From a virus, in the IMG/VR virus record IMGVR_UViG_3300047362_000477, positions 35,492 through 99,491 of that record: DNA of 64,000 bases. One strand, 5' to 3'. Positions 34,278 through 42,841 of this stretch are shown here, piece after piece; positions within the stretch are counted from its first letter, which is position 1, and each line of letters begins with the position of its first letter. The translations under genes and the position numbers were made by a program. Under the pieces are notes generated by a model. That model had not been told where the DNA came from. It saw only the letters and a program-made list of their open reading frames with translations, and ran no database searches.

Positions 34278-35268
34278 TTGCACTCCCATAACTTGAATTT
34301 AAATATTGTGAATGATCCTGTGCTTTTTCAGATACTCTTTGCATATCCCATTTGCCACAGAACTTCATAAAATGAATACCTACTTGTGACTTAGGTTGCT
34401 TCTGCACTTGTTCAACAATAGCACCATCTAGCTTTTGTTTAATCTCATCTGGTTGTGCATTAAGATCAATTAACTGTAAATTACGTTGATAGTCATCAAG
34501 TACTCTGTGTTCTACATTCTCATGATCAACCCATCGTTGTAACATAAAGTTATTCCAATTAAAGCCTTTTGCACCTTTATCAGCAAAGGCTTCTAGCATA
34601 CCTACTTTATTCTTAGTACCTTTTTTACGAGCACCAGGAAATGCACTAAAGATATTATCACTAGTATCACCTCGTATACACTTCTCAAATAATAAGTATT
34701 CTGGGTCTCCTAGTAACTTAGGTTCTTTAGTTTTCTTATCAATAATAGCTTTACCACTATCATCAAATATGCCATCTATAGTAATTAATTGTCCCATGAT
34801 ACCATTGTATTGTGTTACATTCTCTTTAATAAGCTGATAGAAGTCACTATCGCTACTTACTATACAATGTTTATCATTAGGGTGATTGTGAATCCAACGT
34901 GCAATAAAGTCATCTGCTTCGCACTCTTTGTTTTGTAATACTGTACAATTTGTTTTGTCTTTAAAGAACTGTTGCAGTTCATCAAATGCTTGCCAAAACT
35001 CTTCGTCTTCAGTTTTCTCTTGATCTGTTAAAGCAGACCTTGCTTCAGCTCTGTTACGTTTATAAGGCTCGTATGCGTCTTTACGCCAGCTACGTCCTTC
35101 TAAGCATAATACAACGTGTGTGCCTTGTTGCTCACGCCACACCTTGTTAATACTATTAAAAATAATATGATATGACATACCAATCTTAGTTTTCATATCA
35201 CTTCCTCTTACAACGTGCCTTGCTCTAAAAAACATATTAGCGGCATCAACTAAAATATAACTCAACAT
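34270..35268 (-). CDS. 5'-3' exonuclease (FEN / T4 RNase H-like)
   Basis: 332 residues. LVDAANMFFRAR at residues 7-18 is the N-terminal metal-binding strand. KECEADDFIARWI and CIVSSDSDFYQL carry the conserved acidic cluster (ExxADD, SxDxD), and KCIRGDTSDNI is the RGDxSDN motif of FEN-family enzymes. The H3TH region follows. In T4-like phages this protein removes RNA primers and flaps on the lagging strand, working with the sliding clamp. Confidence 0.9.
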   Translation of the reverse strand: MLSYILVDAANMFFRARHVVRGSDMKTKIGMSYHIIFNSINKVWREQQGTHVVLCLEGRSWRKDAYEPYKRNRAEARSALTDQEKTEDEEFWQAFDELQQFFKDKTNCTVLQNKECEADDFIARWIHNHPNDKHCIVSSDSDFYQLIKENVTQYNGIMGQLITIDGIFDDSGKAIIDKKTKEPKLLGDPEYLLFEKCIRGDTSDNIFSAFPGARKKGTKNKVGMLEAFADKGAKGFNWNNFMLQRWVDHENVEHRVLDDYQRNLQLIDLNAQPDEIKQKLDGAIVEQVQKQPKSQVGIHFMKFCGKWDMQRVSEKAQDHSQYLNSSYGSANA

Positions 35269-35298
35269 TTTATTCCTTATAATTTAAGTTTATAGAAT

Positions 35299-35583
35299 CT
35301 ACGACGTAGATTCATCTTCTGCAATTCCTCTGCATAGTGTAGTAAACCATGCATCGACTGTTTCATTTTCATCTTTGCCACTATAACCTGCTTCTTCTAA
35401 TTTAGTTACAAAGTGTTTGTTCCATTCTAACTCAAAGTATCCATCTCCTGGATTCTTTTCATCAAACTTAACATCAATTACTTTTACAAAAGGTTTGCCT
35501 TCGGCTGTTGCTTTTTCTTTGTCAGACATTATTTGCTGTCTATTGCTACTACCTGACATTAGATTTTTTAGTTTTTTAAACAT
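35299..35583 (-). CDS. Hypothetical conserved phage protein
   Basis: 94 residues: a basic N-terminal helix (MFKKLKNLMSG), then an alpha/beta body (PFVKVIDVKFDEKNPGDG) and an acidic end. No family recognised. It sits between the exonuclease and flavodoxin genes with 3-nt spacing to the latter. Confidence 0.5.
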   Translation of the reverse strand: MFKKLKNLMSGSSNRQQIMSDKEKATAEGKPFVKVIDVKFDEKNPGDGYFELEWNKHFVTKLEEAGYSGKDENETVDAWFTTLCRGIAEDESTS

Positions 35584-35586
35584 TTA

Positions 35587-36018
35587 TCATCCTATAAGTT
35601 TTGCTATTGAATCTTCTGAATATTCTCTAGCACCTTCATCGTCGCCATCACACTCAAGCCTATCTGCTATTCGTGTTGCTCCGAGTGCTTCCATTCGTGC
35701 ATCTATCTTTTTACCTGCACCACAGAAATTTGTATGAGAACTATCACCTAATGCACATACTGCATATTTTGTTTTACTTAGATCAAGTTCTGCTTTTTCT
35801 AGTTCACTATAAAAGTTTTCACCATTAGTAGGTACATCACCTTGTCCTGTGCTACTAGAAACAAATACAACGTTTTCCATTGCTTGGAAGTCTTCCATTG
35901 AAACATCATTCATTTCAAATATTTCTACGCCTTTATCTTTTACTTTTTCGTGTACGTCAATTGCAACATCTTCTGCGGTTCCAAACATTGACGCCCATAA
36001 TATATTTACTTTTACCAT
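35587..36018 (-). CDS. Flavodoxin
   Basis: 143 residues from the ATG at 36018 (GGAGAAAATAG upstream). ASMFGTAEDVA is the phosphate-binding loop (S/T-x-T/F-G-T-A). SSSTGQGDVPTNG and CALGDSSHTNFCG are the isoalloxazine-binding loops. The GQGDxP and GDSS patterns resemble the FMN domain of sulfite reductase/cytochrome P450 reductase. Flavodoxins donate electrons to the [4Fe-4S] cluster of radical SAM enzymes. Here the gene overlaps metK and lies in the operon with SufE, IscU and QueE, which makes that role likely. Confidence 0.9.
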   Translation of the reverse strand: MVKVNILWASMFGTAEDVAIDVHEKVKDKGVEIFEMNDVSMEDFQAMENVVFVSSSTGQGDVPTNGENFYSELEKAELDLSKTKYAVCALGDSSHTNFCGAGKKIDARMEALGATRIADRLECDGDDEGAREYSEDSIAKLIG

Positions 36019-37100
36019 CCTATTTTCTCCCACGGTACATCTTTATTTCCAAAATGTCCAAATGTACAATTCTTACTATACATATAATACTTGAATAAAT
36101 CGAATTTGTCAATGATTCCTTTTGGTGTTAGGTCAATATTTTCTTTAATAAACTTTTCAATACTTTTGTTATGTCCATTACTATCAACGTATATACTTGT
36201 TGGTTCTTTAATACCAATAGCATAACTTAATTGGATACTACACCAATCAGCCATATTGTCTGCTACAACGTTTTTTGCTAACCAACGTGCCATATATGCC
36301 GCACTTCTATCTACTTTCGTAGGGTCCTTTCCGCTAAAAGCGCCACCACCGTGAGGAGCAAAGCCCCCATATGTATCAACGATAATCTTTCTGCCTGTAA
36401 GGCCAGTATCACCGTCAGGACCGCCGATAACAAAGTTACCGGTTGGATTAAGATGCCATGTAGTATTTTCATCATATAAACCTTCCAATACTGTCATTCC
36501 TGCTAACTTACATATATTTCTTGCTTGTTGAATTTGTCCTTCGCCATGTTGACTACTGATAATAACTTGATCTACTCTTTTGGGTATACCACCTACGTAT
36601 TCAATACTTACTTGTGATTTACTATCAGGACCTAATACGTGTTGTCTTTGTGTTTTTAATTGTTTAAGAATCTCGTGTGAATAATGTATTGGTGCTGGTA
36701 AGTATGATTCATTCTCATTACAAGCATAACCAAACATAATACCTTGATCTCCTGCACCAAAGTCGTCTGTACCTAATCCAATATCTGCACTCTGTGAATG
36801 TATTTCATTGTAGACTTTTAATTTATCCCAATGAAATCCATCTTGTTCATAGCCTATTTCTTTTACTTTGTTTCTTACAATTTGTTCTACTTCTTCTTTT
36901 GTTACATTAAAGTTTTTAACTTCACCTGCAACGGTTACAAGATTTGTTGTTACAAGAGTTTCAACTGCTACTCTTGTGGTATCATCGCCATTCTTTAGAC
37001 CCGCATCAACTAGAGCATCACTAATTTGATCTGCTACTTTGTCTGGGTGCCCGTCACTAACACTTTCGCTAGTGAATACGTAATTACCTATCTTTGTCAT
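36012..37100 (-). CDS. metK: S-adenosylmethionine synthetase
   Basis: 362 residues, near full length for the family (380-400). SESVSDGHPDKVADQ at the N-terminus, GAGDQGIMFGY (methionine/ATP-binding) and GGGAFSGKDPTKVDRS (phosphate-binding) are all intact. The enzyme makes SAM from methionine and ATP. It sits between flavodoxin and SufE/IscU genes, with 4- to 7-nt overlaps. Inference: boosts SAM for the 12 viral radical SAM enzymes and the methyltransferases. Confidence 0.96.
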   Translation of the reverse strand: MTKIGNYVFTSESVSDGHPDKVADQISDALVDAGLKNGDDTTRVAVETLVTTNLVTVAGEVKNFNVTKEEVEQIVRNKVKEIGYEQDGFHWDKLKVYNEIHSQSADIGLGTDDFGAGDQGIMFGYACNENESYLPAPIHYSHEILKQLKTQRQHVLGPDSKSQVSIEYVGGIPKRVDQVIISSQHGEGQIQQARNICKLAGMTVLEGLYDENTTWHLNPTGNFVIGGPDGDTGLTGRKIIVDTYGGFAPHGGGAFSGKDPTKVDRSAAYMARWLAKNVVADNMADWCSIQLSYAIGIKEPTSIYVDSNGHNKSIEKFIKENIDLTPKGIIDKFDLFKYYMYSKNCTFGHFGNKDVPWEKIGW

Positions 37101-37495
37101 ATCGATTCTATCCTTTTTATTATTGTCCCAATTAAACTACCTAACCCATTTCTTCTTTGTGGTGTTAACAACTGTTGAATGTTTAACTTTTCAAAGTCTT
37201 CTAGTTTAATTTTCTTAGCATCAGCAACTGTTTTATCTGAAAAACAATCACATACAATACTTGTTATTCCTTTAGTGATCATTGCATCACTGTCGTAGTA
37301 AACTTTTACTTTATCTTCTACAATTCCTACATCAACCCATATCTTTGACATACATCCACCTATTAAACGATCTTCTGTTCTTAGTTCTGGTGGTAGGCTA
37401 GTTTCTTTTCTAGCTAACTCAACTAGATACGTTAGTTTTTCTGTACCATCTTCTATGAGATCTAAGTTCTCTGCCCATTCTGATATACTTGCCAT
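37097..37495 (-). CDS. sufE: SufE-like sulfur acceptor
   Basis: 132 residues, full length. The persulfide-accepting Cys is C48 in the GGCMSKIWV segment. SDAMITKG and a C-terminal RRNGLGS segment, typical of SufE, are present. SufE takes sulfur from the cysteine desulfurase SufS for Fe-S assembly. No desulfurase is seen in this window, so a host enzyme would be needed. It overlaps metK and iscU by 4 nt and 1 nt. Confidence 0.93.
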   Translation of the reverse strand: MASISEWAENLDLIEDGTEKLTYLVELARKETSLPPELRTEDRLIGGCMSKIWVDVGIVEDKVKVYYDSDAMITKGITSIVCDCFSDKTVADAKKIKLEDFEKLNIQQLLTPQRRNGLGSLIGTIIKRIESI

Positions 37496-37881
37496 TATCT
37501 ATGCATTCTATTTTTGTTCTGATAATTCTTTACTGCTGACTTAATAGCATCTTCCGCCAATACACTACAATGAATTTTAACTGGAGGTAATGATAGTTCA
37601 TCTACTATGTCCATATTTTTAACTGCCTTTGCTTCTCCTAGTGTCATACCTTTAATCATTTCTGTTACAAGACTGCTACTAGCAATCGCACTTCCACAAC
37701 CGTATGTTTTAAAACAAGCATCTTCTATAACTTCGCCTTCTACTTTAATTTGTAACTGCATTACATCACCACAAGCAGGAGCACCTACCATTCCTGTTCC
37801 TACCTTAGGATCTTCTTTATCCATCTTACCTACATTACGTGGATTATTGTAATGATCCATAACTTTTTTACTGTAAGCCAT
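37495..37881 (-). CDS. iscU: Fe-S cluster scaffold protein IscU
   Basis: 128 residues, full length. All three cluster cysteines (C37 in GAPACGD, C62 in YGCGSA, C105 in IHCSVL), D39 and H104 are present. The LPPVK chaperone-recognition motif (98-102) used by HscA is intact, so the viral scaffold can probably hand clusters on through the host chaperones. It is the first Fe-S gene in an operon running IscU-SufE-MetK-flavodoxin. Mixed ISC (IscU) and SUF (SufE) parts in one operon are unusual but also seen in some alphaproteobacteria. Confidence 0.95.
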   Translation of the reverse strand: MAYSKKVMDHYNNPRNVGKMDKEDPKVGTGMVGAPACGDVMQLQIKVEGEVIEDACFKTYGCGSAIASSSLVTEMIKGMTLGEAKAVKNMDIVDELSLPPVKIHCSVLAEDAIKSAVKNYQNKNRMHR

Positions 37882-38192
37882 TATGCTACTCCAAAATAAT
37901 ATTTCACAAGTCCCATTATAATTAATGTTACTAATACCCCATTAAGCATGATAAGAGCCCTATCATGCCAAAGCATTCCAACCCAAAACCAACCCATAGT
38001 TCCAAATAATCCAAACCATAAATCAACTTGTGGTACAGTACCTGTTGCTCTAGCAACGGTTGCAAAAAGAATTAATATACTTGCTGTCCATTTTACATAC
38101 CAAGATAAATCACCCTTTGGTGTAACTTTTTTAAATACCCTTGTAGAGTTAAGTTCTTTTATCTTGTCATCCAATTTCTTTTTATATTCCAT
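37881..38192 (-). CDS. Small membrane protein (DUF6552-like)
   Basis: 103 residues with three hydrophobic segments: about 32-48 (WTASILILFATVARATG), 58-72 (LWFGLFGTMGWFWVG) and 80-100 (ALIMLNGVLVTLIIMGLV). The GTMGWFWVGMLWHDRA stretch recalls a small family of unknown function (possibly DUF6552) found in alphaproteobacteria and phages. It overlaps QueE and IscU genes by 1 nt on each side. Role unknown. Confidence 0.6.
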   Translation of the reverse strand: MEYKKKLDDKIKELNSTRVFKKVTPKGDLSWYVKWTASILILFATVARATGTVPQVDLWFGLFGTMGWFWVGMLWHDRALIMLNGVLVTLIIMGLVKYYFGVA

Positions 38193-39088
38193 TATGTTCC
38201 TATAGCATTACCAAACAAGTAAACGTGTACTCTTGCCGCAACATTGTACCCACGTTTAAATGCTTTTTCTGCAACTTTACCTGCACCTGCAGTCTGCTCT
38301 TCTTCTCTAGCACCTGTTGGCATAACCCATACGGGCCAGTCAACACCTGCATCTTTAAACTGTTTAATTACTGATTCCATCTCATCCCACTCTCTATCTT
38401 TAGGACCTACTACAAATTTTAATTGCCCTTTACTAGATAGTTTTCTGTACTCTGCAACTACTTCAGGCTTAATTGCTTTACCAGGAGCTTCTCCTGATAC
38501 TGTAAATAGTTTAGGACTACAACTAAAAAATATTTCTGTATCAATTCTCTTAACCCATTCCATAAATGGTTCTCTGAGTTTTTGTGTACCATTTGTTTCA
38601 AATGTCATTGACTCTGGTAAGTTATTTTGTCTTTCAAGTTCTTCATATATTCCTACTGTAGCCATTTGCCCTGTTGCCATTAATGGCTCTCCGCCTGTAA
38701 TACATAAATGCTGTCTTTGCCCTGTAACAGGATGTAAAAACAATCCATCAGGGTTACTTTCATTTTTCATTATGTCTACAATTTTATTTGCTAATACAGA
38801 AGGAGTTTCTTGACCCATAAGACTTTTAAACTTCTTGGCCCACGTGTAACTACTATCACAACCTTTTTCCCATACAGGCAAGTCTTCAACTCTCTTTACA
38901 CTTGATACATCAAAGTCTTCAAATGGTAAATCATATGTTTCAGGATTTGTAGGATCAATCTGCCCAAACCCACTACATTGTAAGTTACATAAAAAGAATC
39001 TTATCCAGGCAGTTGGTACTCCTGTATAATGTCCTTCACCTTGTATAGAATGAAATATTTCTGAGTAGTAATACTTTTTCTCTTCCAT
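38192..39088 (-). CDS. queE: 7-carboxy-7-deazaguanine synthase (radical SAM) with displaced third Cys
   Basis: 298 residues. SIQGEGHYTGVPTAWIR at the N-terminus and CITGGEPLM are QueE landmarks. QueE converts 6-carboxytetrahydropterin to 7-carboxy-7-deazaguanine using SAM and a [4Fe-4S] cluster. The cluster cysteines are C34 and C38 (CNLQC), but the usual WCDT third Cys is replaced by a Gly-Phe turn, and the only following candidate is C77 in KGCDSS, leaving a 38-residue insertion. The downstream partners IscU/SufE/MetK/flavodoxin can support it, and FolE, QueD and a DpdA-like protein complete most of the pathway. A TATAAATA box lies 2 nt upstream of the ATG. Confidence 0.9.
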   Translation of the reverse strand: MEEKKYYYSEIFHSIQGEGHYTGVPTAWIRFFLCNLQCSGFGQIDPTNPETYDLPFEDFDVSSVKRVEDLPVWEKGCDSSYTWAKKFKSLMGQETPSVLANKIVDIMKNESNPDGLFLHPVTGQRQHLCITGGEPLMATGQMATVGIYEELERQNNLPESMTFETNGTQKLREPFMEWVKRIDTEIFFSCSPKLFTVSGEAPGKAIKPEVVAEYRKLSSKGQLKFVVGPKDREWDEMESVIKQFKDAGVDWPVWVMPTGAREEEQTAGAGKVAEKAFKRGYNVAARVHVYLFGNAIGT

Positions 39089-39090
39089 AC

Positions 39091-39098
39091 TATTTATA
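39091..39098 (-). promoter_or_regulatory. TATAAATA, exact T4 late consensus, abutting the queE start
   Basis: TATAAATA on the minus strand, only 2 nt before the queE ATG. If it is a late promoter, its transcript would begin at or inside the start codon and serve downstream genes or a leaderless queE. The AGAAGGAA Shine-Dalgarno is upstream of it, so the match may be chance. Confidence 0.3.
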
Positions 39099-39120
39099 TT
39101 CCTTCTGTTTAAATACTAAG

Positions 39121-39155
39121 AAAAGATCCGTAATTGTAGGCACCACGGATCTTTT
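39121..39155 (-). terminator. Intrinsic terminator
   Basis: An 11-bp inverted repeat (AAAAGATCCGT / ACGGATCTTTT) with a 13-nt loop, followed leftward by a T-rich tail. It lies 14 nt after the glycine-zipper gene stop and separates that single-gene unit from the queE operon. Confidence 0.85.
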
Positions 39156-39168
39156 TATAAATTTTGAG

Positions 39169-39678
39169 TTATTGTCTTTGAAATGTAAGTTCAAAAACTT
39201 TACCGTTTTGATCAGTAAATCTAATTGTACTGTGGCTATATACGTTTTGTTGAACTGTGTTATATGTTGTATTAGTTTCACAGATTGTTTGTCTCTTATA
39301 ACCAACAATATTATTGTTATTAGTTTGAGCATTATTTTTACCAATCTTAGAACCAATTATAGCACCAACACCTGTTGCAACTTTACTACCATCGCCACTT
39401 CCAATTTTAGATCCAATTACTCCACCAATGATAGCACCTAGTATTTCTGCACCATCTGTATTACCACCTGTGTTTCCATATATTGGAACATCAACTTCTC
39501 TACAAGTTTGTGTAGATGGATTAGGTGTTCTAATTGTTTTAGTGATATAATGATCTTTGATGTATGCCCTATCTGTTTTTACAGGATCAGATGTAAATCC
39601 ACCTGCACTAGCAGTTGAAGCATATGTTAAAATTATTGCAACTGTTAATGTTACAATACTAGTTATTGTTTTTCCCAT
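39169..39678 (-). CDS. Glycine-zipper outer-membrane-type protein (17-kDa antigen-like)
   Basis: 169 residues. A signal peptide ends STASA near residue 25. A glycine-zipper (GxxxG repeats, GAIIGGVIGSKIG, repeated as GVGAIIGSKIG) spans about residues 80-112, as in the Rickettsia 17-kDa antigen/SlyB 2TM family. There is no lipobox Cys, so it is probably not a lipoprotein. It has a consensus sigma70 promoter and its own terminator: a monocistronic early unit. Inference: alters the host envelope early in infection. Confidence 0.78.
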   Translation of the reverse strand: MGKTITSIVTLTVAIILTYASTASAGGFTSDPVKTDRAYIKDHYITKTIRTPNPSTQTCREVDVPIYGNTGGNTDGAEILGAIIGGVIGSKIGSGDGSKVATGVGAIIGSKIGKNNAQTNNNNIVGYKRQTICETNTTYNTVQQNVYSHSTIRFTDQNGKVFELTFQRQ

Positions 39679-40453
39679 TTGTAACCTCCTTGATTAATAG
39701 GGTTTCATTTACCTTAACAACGTTCTTTATTATACTATGATTTAGGATATTTGTCAATGCTTTTAGATCTTTAGGAAAACAAGACCCACTATATCCTAGG
39801 GTTCCTTGAGAGTTTGGCACAAGCATATGTGTCGATCCTATAGTAGAAAATTTACCTAGTACACTAGATAAAGTGCCATAGTTTACCTCAGGTTGCATTG
39901 TATCATATAGTTCATGAAACCATGCTACTTTTGTGGCTAACCAAGCATTATGGACATATTTTATCATACTAGCTGTCTCTCTATTGGTAAATTCTGTAGC
40001 AATAGGTTTAGAATGAATTTCATTAAACAAATCTGCCCACCAAACGGCATCATCATATGCATTGTTATGATGGCCAAATATTTGTGTGTGTTGATTTGCA
40101 AAATCTTCTTTAGCACTTGCTTCTCGTAAAAACTCTGGATTATATACTACGTTAGGTACATAGCTACTTAATAAGTCTGATGTTACTGTACTCTTTAATA
40201 ATACTTTAGTTCTGTAATCACATAGTTCCAATACTTCTTTAATATGTTTATCATCACATGAACCATTTTCCATACTTGGAGTTGGTACACAAATAATTAT
40301 ACCATCTGTATTCATTATTGCTTCTGTTGGATCTGTGTCTGGGTATAGTTTAGGATCAACTCTAGTTACTTCTACTCCGCCTTGCTCTAAAAAGTCAGCA
40401 ACTGTTCCTCCTACAAACCCACAACCAAATACTGCTATCTTATATGTCTTCAA
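39659..40453 (-). CDS. UDP-glucose/GDP-mannose dehydrogenase-like protein (short)
   Basis: 264 residues, much shorter than cellular enzymes (about 400-450). The N-terminal NAD-binding GCGFVGG, then PTPSMENGSCD, and the catalytic Cys in GYSGSCFPKD are all present. The C-terminal UDP-binding domain is missing. It therefore resembles the N-terminal plus central part only and may act on another nucleotide sugar or be regulatory. Its 3' end contains the promoter of the glycine-zipper gene. Confidence 0.78.
   Translation of the reverse strand: MKTYKIAVFGCGFVGGTVADFLEQGGVEVTRVDPKLYPDTDPTEAIMNTDGIIICVPTPSMENGSCDDKHIKEVLELCDYRTKVLLKSTVTSDLLSSYVPNVVYNPEFLREASAKEDFANQHTQIFGHHNNAYDDAVWWADLFNEIHSKPIATEFTNRETASMIKYVHNAWLATKVAWFHELYDTMQPEVNYGTLSSVLGKFSTIGSTHMLVPNSQGTLGYSGSCFPKDLKALTNILNHSIIKNVVKVNETLLIKEVTNGKNNN
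39729..39757 (-). promoter_or_regulatory. Consensus sigma70 promoter inside the dehydrogenase gene
   Basis: TTGACA (39752-39757), 17-bp spacer, TATAAT (39729-39734), leftward, within the 3' end of the upstream gene. It drives the glycine-zipper gene. Confidence 0.82.
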
Positions 40454-41206
40454 TTATCTATCCTTTAAATATTTTTGAAATGTTACTGTTCCAGTTTTTA
40501 CTAGCTTTTTCCAATCTTCTCTTGGTTCAGTTTCTAATGCTCTTACTAGATTGTCGTACTCACCTTGACTTTCGTTTAATAGCCTGCCTATGTTCACAAT
40601 ATAGTTTGGAGCATTTTCTGCTAGATATGGAAAGTTTGTAGTAACATTTTTCATATCAATCATCTTAACATAAGTTGATTTTAATTTTTCTCTTCTTACT
40701 TTTGCACTATCATCTAAAGTTAAGTCATACATTCTTCTACCAATTAACCATTCGTAATCTCCTGAGATCATCATAATATTTTTATATACTTTACATTCTT
40801 TTGCGATGTCTGAATTAATTTGCCAAGTACGAGCTTTGTGTGGATTATGTTGTGCTGATAGTTTTAATGCAATGCTTGTAAAAGATTCATCATGCTTATC
40901 TGTCATAAAGTATTTTCTATGTTGTTCTAATGTTACAGTCTTATTATTAAATTTGTCTTTTACTTTTGGAGGTAAAAAATTACGATCAGTTGGCATTTTA
41001 GTTTCTAGATGCCAACTTACTCCATCACAACTATAATGTAATGGCAAATCAAATTCGTACTTTGATCCTGCGGCGCCGGCGACTGGACTATATAGATACC
41101 TTCCTTTAAATTTAGGAAAGTTTGTATGTTGATTGATAAACCATAACAACCAAGTGCCGGGCCAACCCGAATCATGCCAAACTAAAAATAACTTTTTATC
41201 CTTCAT
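40454..41206 (-). CDS. Hypothetical protein, possible sulfotransferase-like fold
   Basis: 250 residues. The N-terminal strand-loop LFLVWHDSGWPGTWLLWFI resembles the strand-P-loop-helix start of sulfotransferase-like proteins, but the loop is not canonical and no 3'-phosphate motif is clear. It follows the MazG gene (11-nt overlap) and precedes the dehydrogenase gene directly. Function unknown. Confidence 0.45.
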   Translation of the reverse strand: MKDKKLFLVWHDSGWPGTWLLWFINQHTNFPKFKGRYLYSPVAGAAGSKYEFDLPLHYSCDGVSWHLETKMPTDRNFLPPKVKDKFNNKTVTLEQHRKYFMTDKHDESFTSIALKLSAQHNPHKARTWQINSDIAKECKVYKNIMMISGDYEWLIGRRMYDLTLDDSAKVRREKLKSTYVKMIDMKNVTTNFPYLAENAPNYIVNIGRLLNESQGEYDNLVRALETEPREDWKKLVKTGTVTFQKYLKDR

Positions 41207-41612
41207 ACTTGTATCCGTGTAAACTACTGTACTTTTTTAATTTAAGTTTTTTAACTTGTTTACGTGCATTAATTTCATCTTTAGTAATAAACCCTGCATC
41301 TACTATCAAGTCAAGCATTAAAGCAACATCGCCAACTTCTTCAATAAGGTCCTGCATCTTTTTCTTATCTACACCCCATCTAGCAATTTTCATACATACT
41401 TGAACTAACTCACCACATTCTTCTGCGGTTATGCAAAATAGTTCTTTCTCTTTATTTAGATCTGATTTAACTACTTGTTCTTCAAATTTCATTTCGTATT
41501 GTCTCCAGTCTGTGCTATATCCATCTGGATACTTGTTGGCAATACTTTCTTCTTGTCGCATTTTCCATAGCATCCAATCATAATATCTTTCTGGTTCACT
41601 GTAATCTGCCAA
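41196..41612 (-). CDS. MazG-like nucleoside triphosphate pyrophosphohydrolase
   Basis: 138 residues. TAEECGELVQVCMKIARWG and LIEEVGDVALMLDLIVDAG (each cited in part) give the EExxE...ExxD metal-binding pattern of all-alpha NTP pyrophosphohydrolases. The family hydrolyses (d)NTPs to NMPs. Phage MazG has been linked to nucleotide pool or (p)ppGpp control, but that is not settled. It overlaps its downstream neighbour. Confidence 0.83.
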   Translation of the reverse strand: MADYSEPERYYDWMLWKMRQEESIANKYPDGYSTDWRQYEMKFEEQVVKSDLNKEKELFCITAEECGELVQVCMKIARWGVDKKKMQDLIEEVGDVALMLDLIVDAGFITKDEINARKQVKKLKLKKYSSLHGYKYEG

Positions 41613-41631
41613 TTCATTGTTCCTCTTCTAA

Positions 41632-42081
41632 TTAATCCCATAGATGGTTATAGTATTTTCCAAATAGTGTAAAGCCTTTTGCTATTCTTTTTTGATAATT
41701 TTTCATTCCTTTTGTATCAACTTTATATGTATGATTAGGACCTTCTGTTAATTCTGCAAGTCCTGGTTCAATCTTATCAACTAATTTCATATCCCATTCA
41801 CCTGAAGTAAACTCACTTTCCCAATCAATAGTTTTAGATTTAAAAGCAAATATCATATCATCTAATATACTATCCCATTCTTGTTCTGTTAACTTTGGTG
41901 GATGTGTATTTTTTGTTTCTTTTAATTGAACTAGCATAGGATGAATAATATGTGCTAGTGTTACATCCATATTCCAAGTATCCCATTTGTTAATCTTTAC
42001 AGATATCTTTTGCTCAGTATTAATACCCATCTTGTAAAGAATACTATATGGGTTAGGATGAGTTCCAATATTAATTTTCAT
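41632..42081 (-). CDS. Hypothetical protein
   Basis: 149 residues, mostly helical with several Trp (KINKWDTWNMDVTLAHIIHP, WESEFTSGEWDMKLVDKI). No family recognised. It overlaps the upstream 64-residue gene by 11 nt. Confidence 0.5.
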   Translation of the reverse strand: MKINIGTHPNPYSILYKMGINTEQKISVKINKWDTWNMDVTLAHIIHPMLVQLKETKNTHPPKLTEQEWDSILDDMIFAFKSKTIDWESEFTSGEWDMKLVDKIEPGLAELTEGPNHTYKVDTKGMKNYQKRIAKGFTLFGKYYNHLWD

Positions 42082-42265
42082 AGTTCACTACCTTTACATT
42101 GTTTCTAGTTGATTTTTTACGCCATATACCTGCGGCTTTTTCTGCATCTAATTTAGACTTATAAGTTTCTGGAACAAGATCCCAACAATGTTTGCTATCG
42201 CTTTTTGTTATGTAAATCCAATCGTTAGGAGCAAGTTCAACTTTTATTGCATATTGCTTTGCCAT
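42071..42265 (-). CDS. Small hypothetical protein
   Basis: 64 residues, basic, with a YAIKVELAPNDWIYITK beta-hairpin-like start and a Lys/Arg-rich end. It starts directly after the thymidine kinase stop. No family recognised; likely real because of tight packing and phase. Confidence 0.5.
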   Translation of the reverse strand: MAKQYAIKVELAPNDWIYITKSDSKHCWDLVPETYKSKLDAEKAAGIWRKKSTRNNVKVVNYEN

Positions 42266-42841
42266 TTACTTTGCCTCCCAATGTTCGTTGCACCTTGGTT
42301 CATAAGTTTCTGCACCACCTACTTTTACTCTATCAGAAAGTTTAGTGGCTCTTAGTCTTTGAGTTTTACCAGCATCTAAACCACATATAGTACAGAATGC
42401 TTTGATCTTAATAACTTCATCTGCTAGTGCCAAACATCTTGATGTAGTTTCAAAAGGAACACCTCTACTGTCTTGATCTAATCCTGCACATACAAAGTTA
42501 ACACCTTCTCTTAATCCTTCTTCAATAAACCACATAGTTTCTGCCGTATCAAAAAACTGTACTTCGTCAATGAATACTGTATGAAAGTTATAAGGTTTAA
42601 TTGTATAGTTATCTTTGACTAACTCCAAATCTATAACTGCTACTGCTGGATGTTTTAGTTGATTGTGTGTAACAATAAAATTGCTATCATATCTATCATC
42701 AATAACAGGCTTTAGCACTAATACTTTGTGTCCACCGTGTTCAATAAAGAGCAATCGCTTTAGAAGCTCACTGCTCTTACCGGCAAACATAGGGCCTGCG
42801 ATGACCTCTAGTTTGCCTCTTTTGTATGGTTTAACTGACAT
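42266..42841 (-). CDS. tdk: Thymidine kinase
   Basis: 191 residues, typical of type II TK. P-loop GPMFAGKSSELLKR is at the N-terminus and DEVQFF is the Walker B/DEVQ motif. The lid zinc site includes CTICGLDA and a later Cys near the end. It phosphorylates thymidine using ATP. Its start overlaps the autotransporter stop by 1 nt. It works with ThyX to supply dTTP. Confidence 0.94.
   Translation of the reverse strand: MSVKPYKRGKLEVIAGPMFAGKSSELLKRLLFIEHGGHKVLVLKPVIDDRYDSNFIVTHNQLKHPAVAVIDLELVKDNYTIKPYNFHTVFIDEVQFFDTAETMWFIEEGLREGVNFVCAGLDQDSRGVPFETTSRCLALADEVIKIKAFCTICGLDAGKTQRLRATKLSDRVKVGGAETYEPRCNEHWEAK

Noticed and set aside
39090-39356. 88-codon leftward ORF overlapping the glycine-zipper gene
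   Set aside because: It spans the terminator at 39121-39155 and is in another frame of the signal-peptide gene, which has promoter, ribosome site and motif support.
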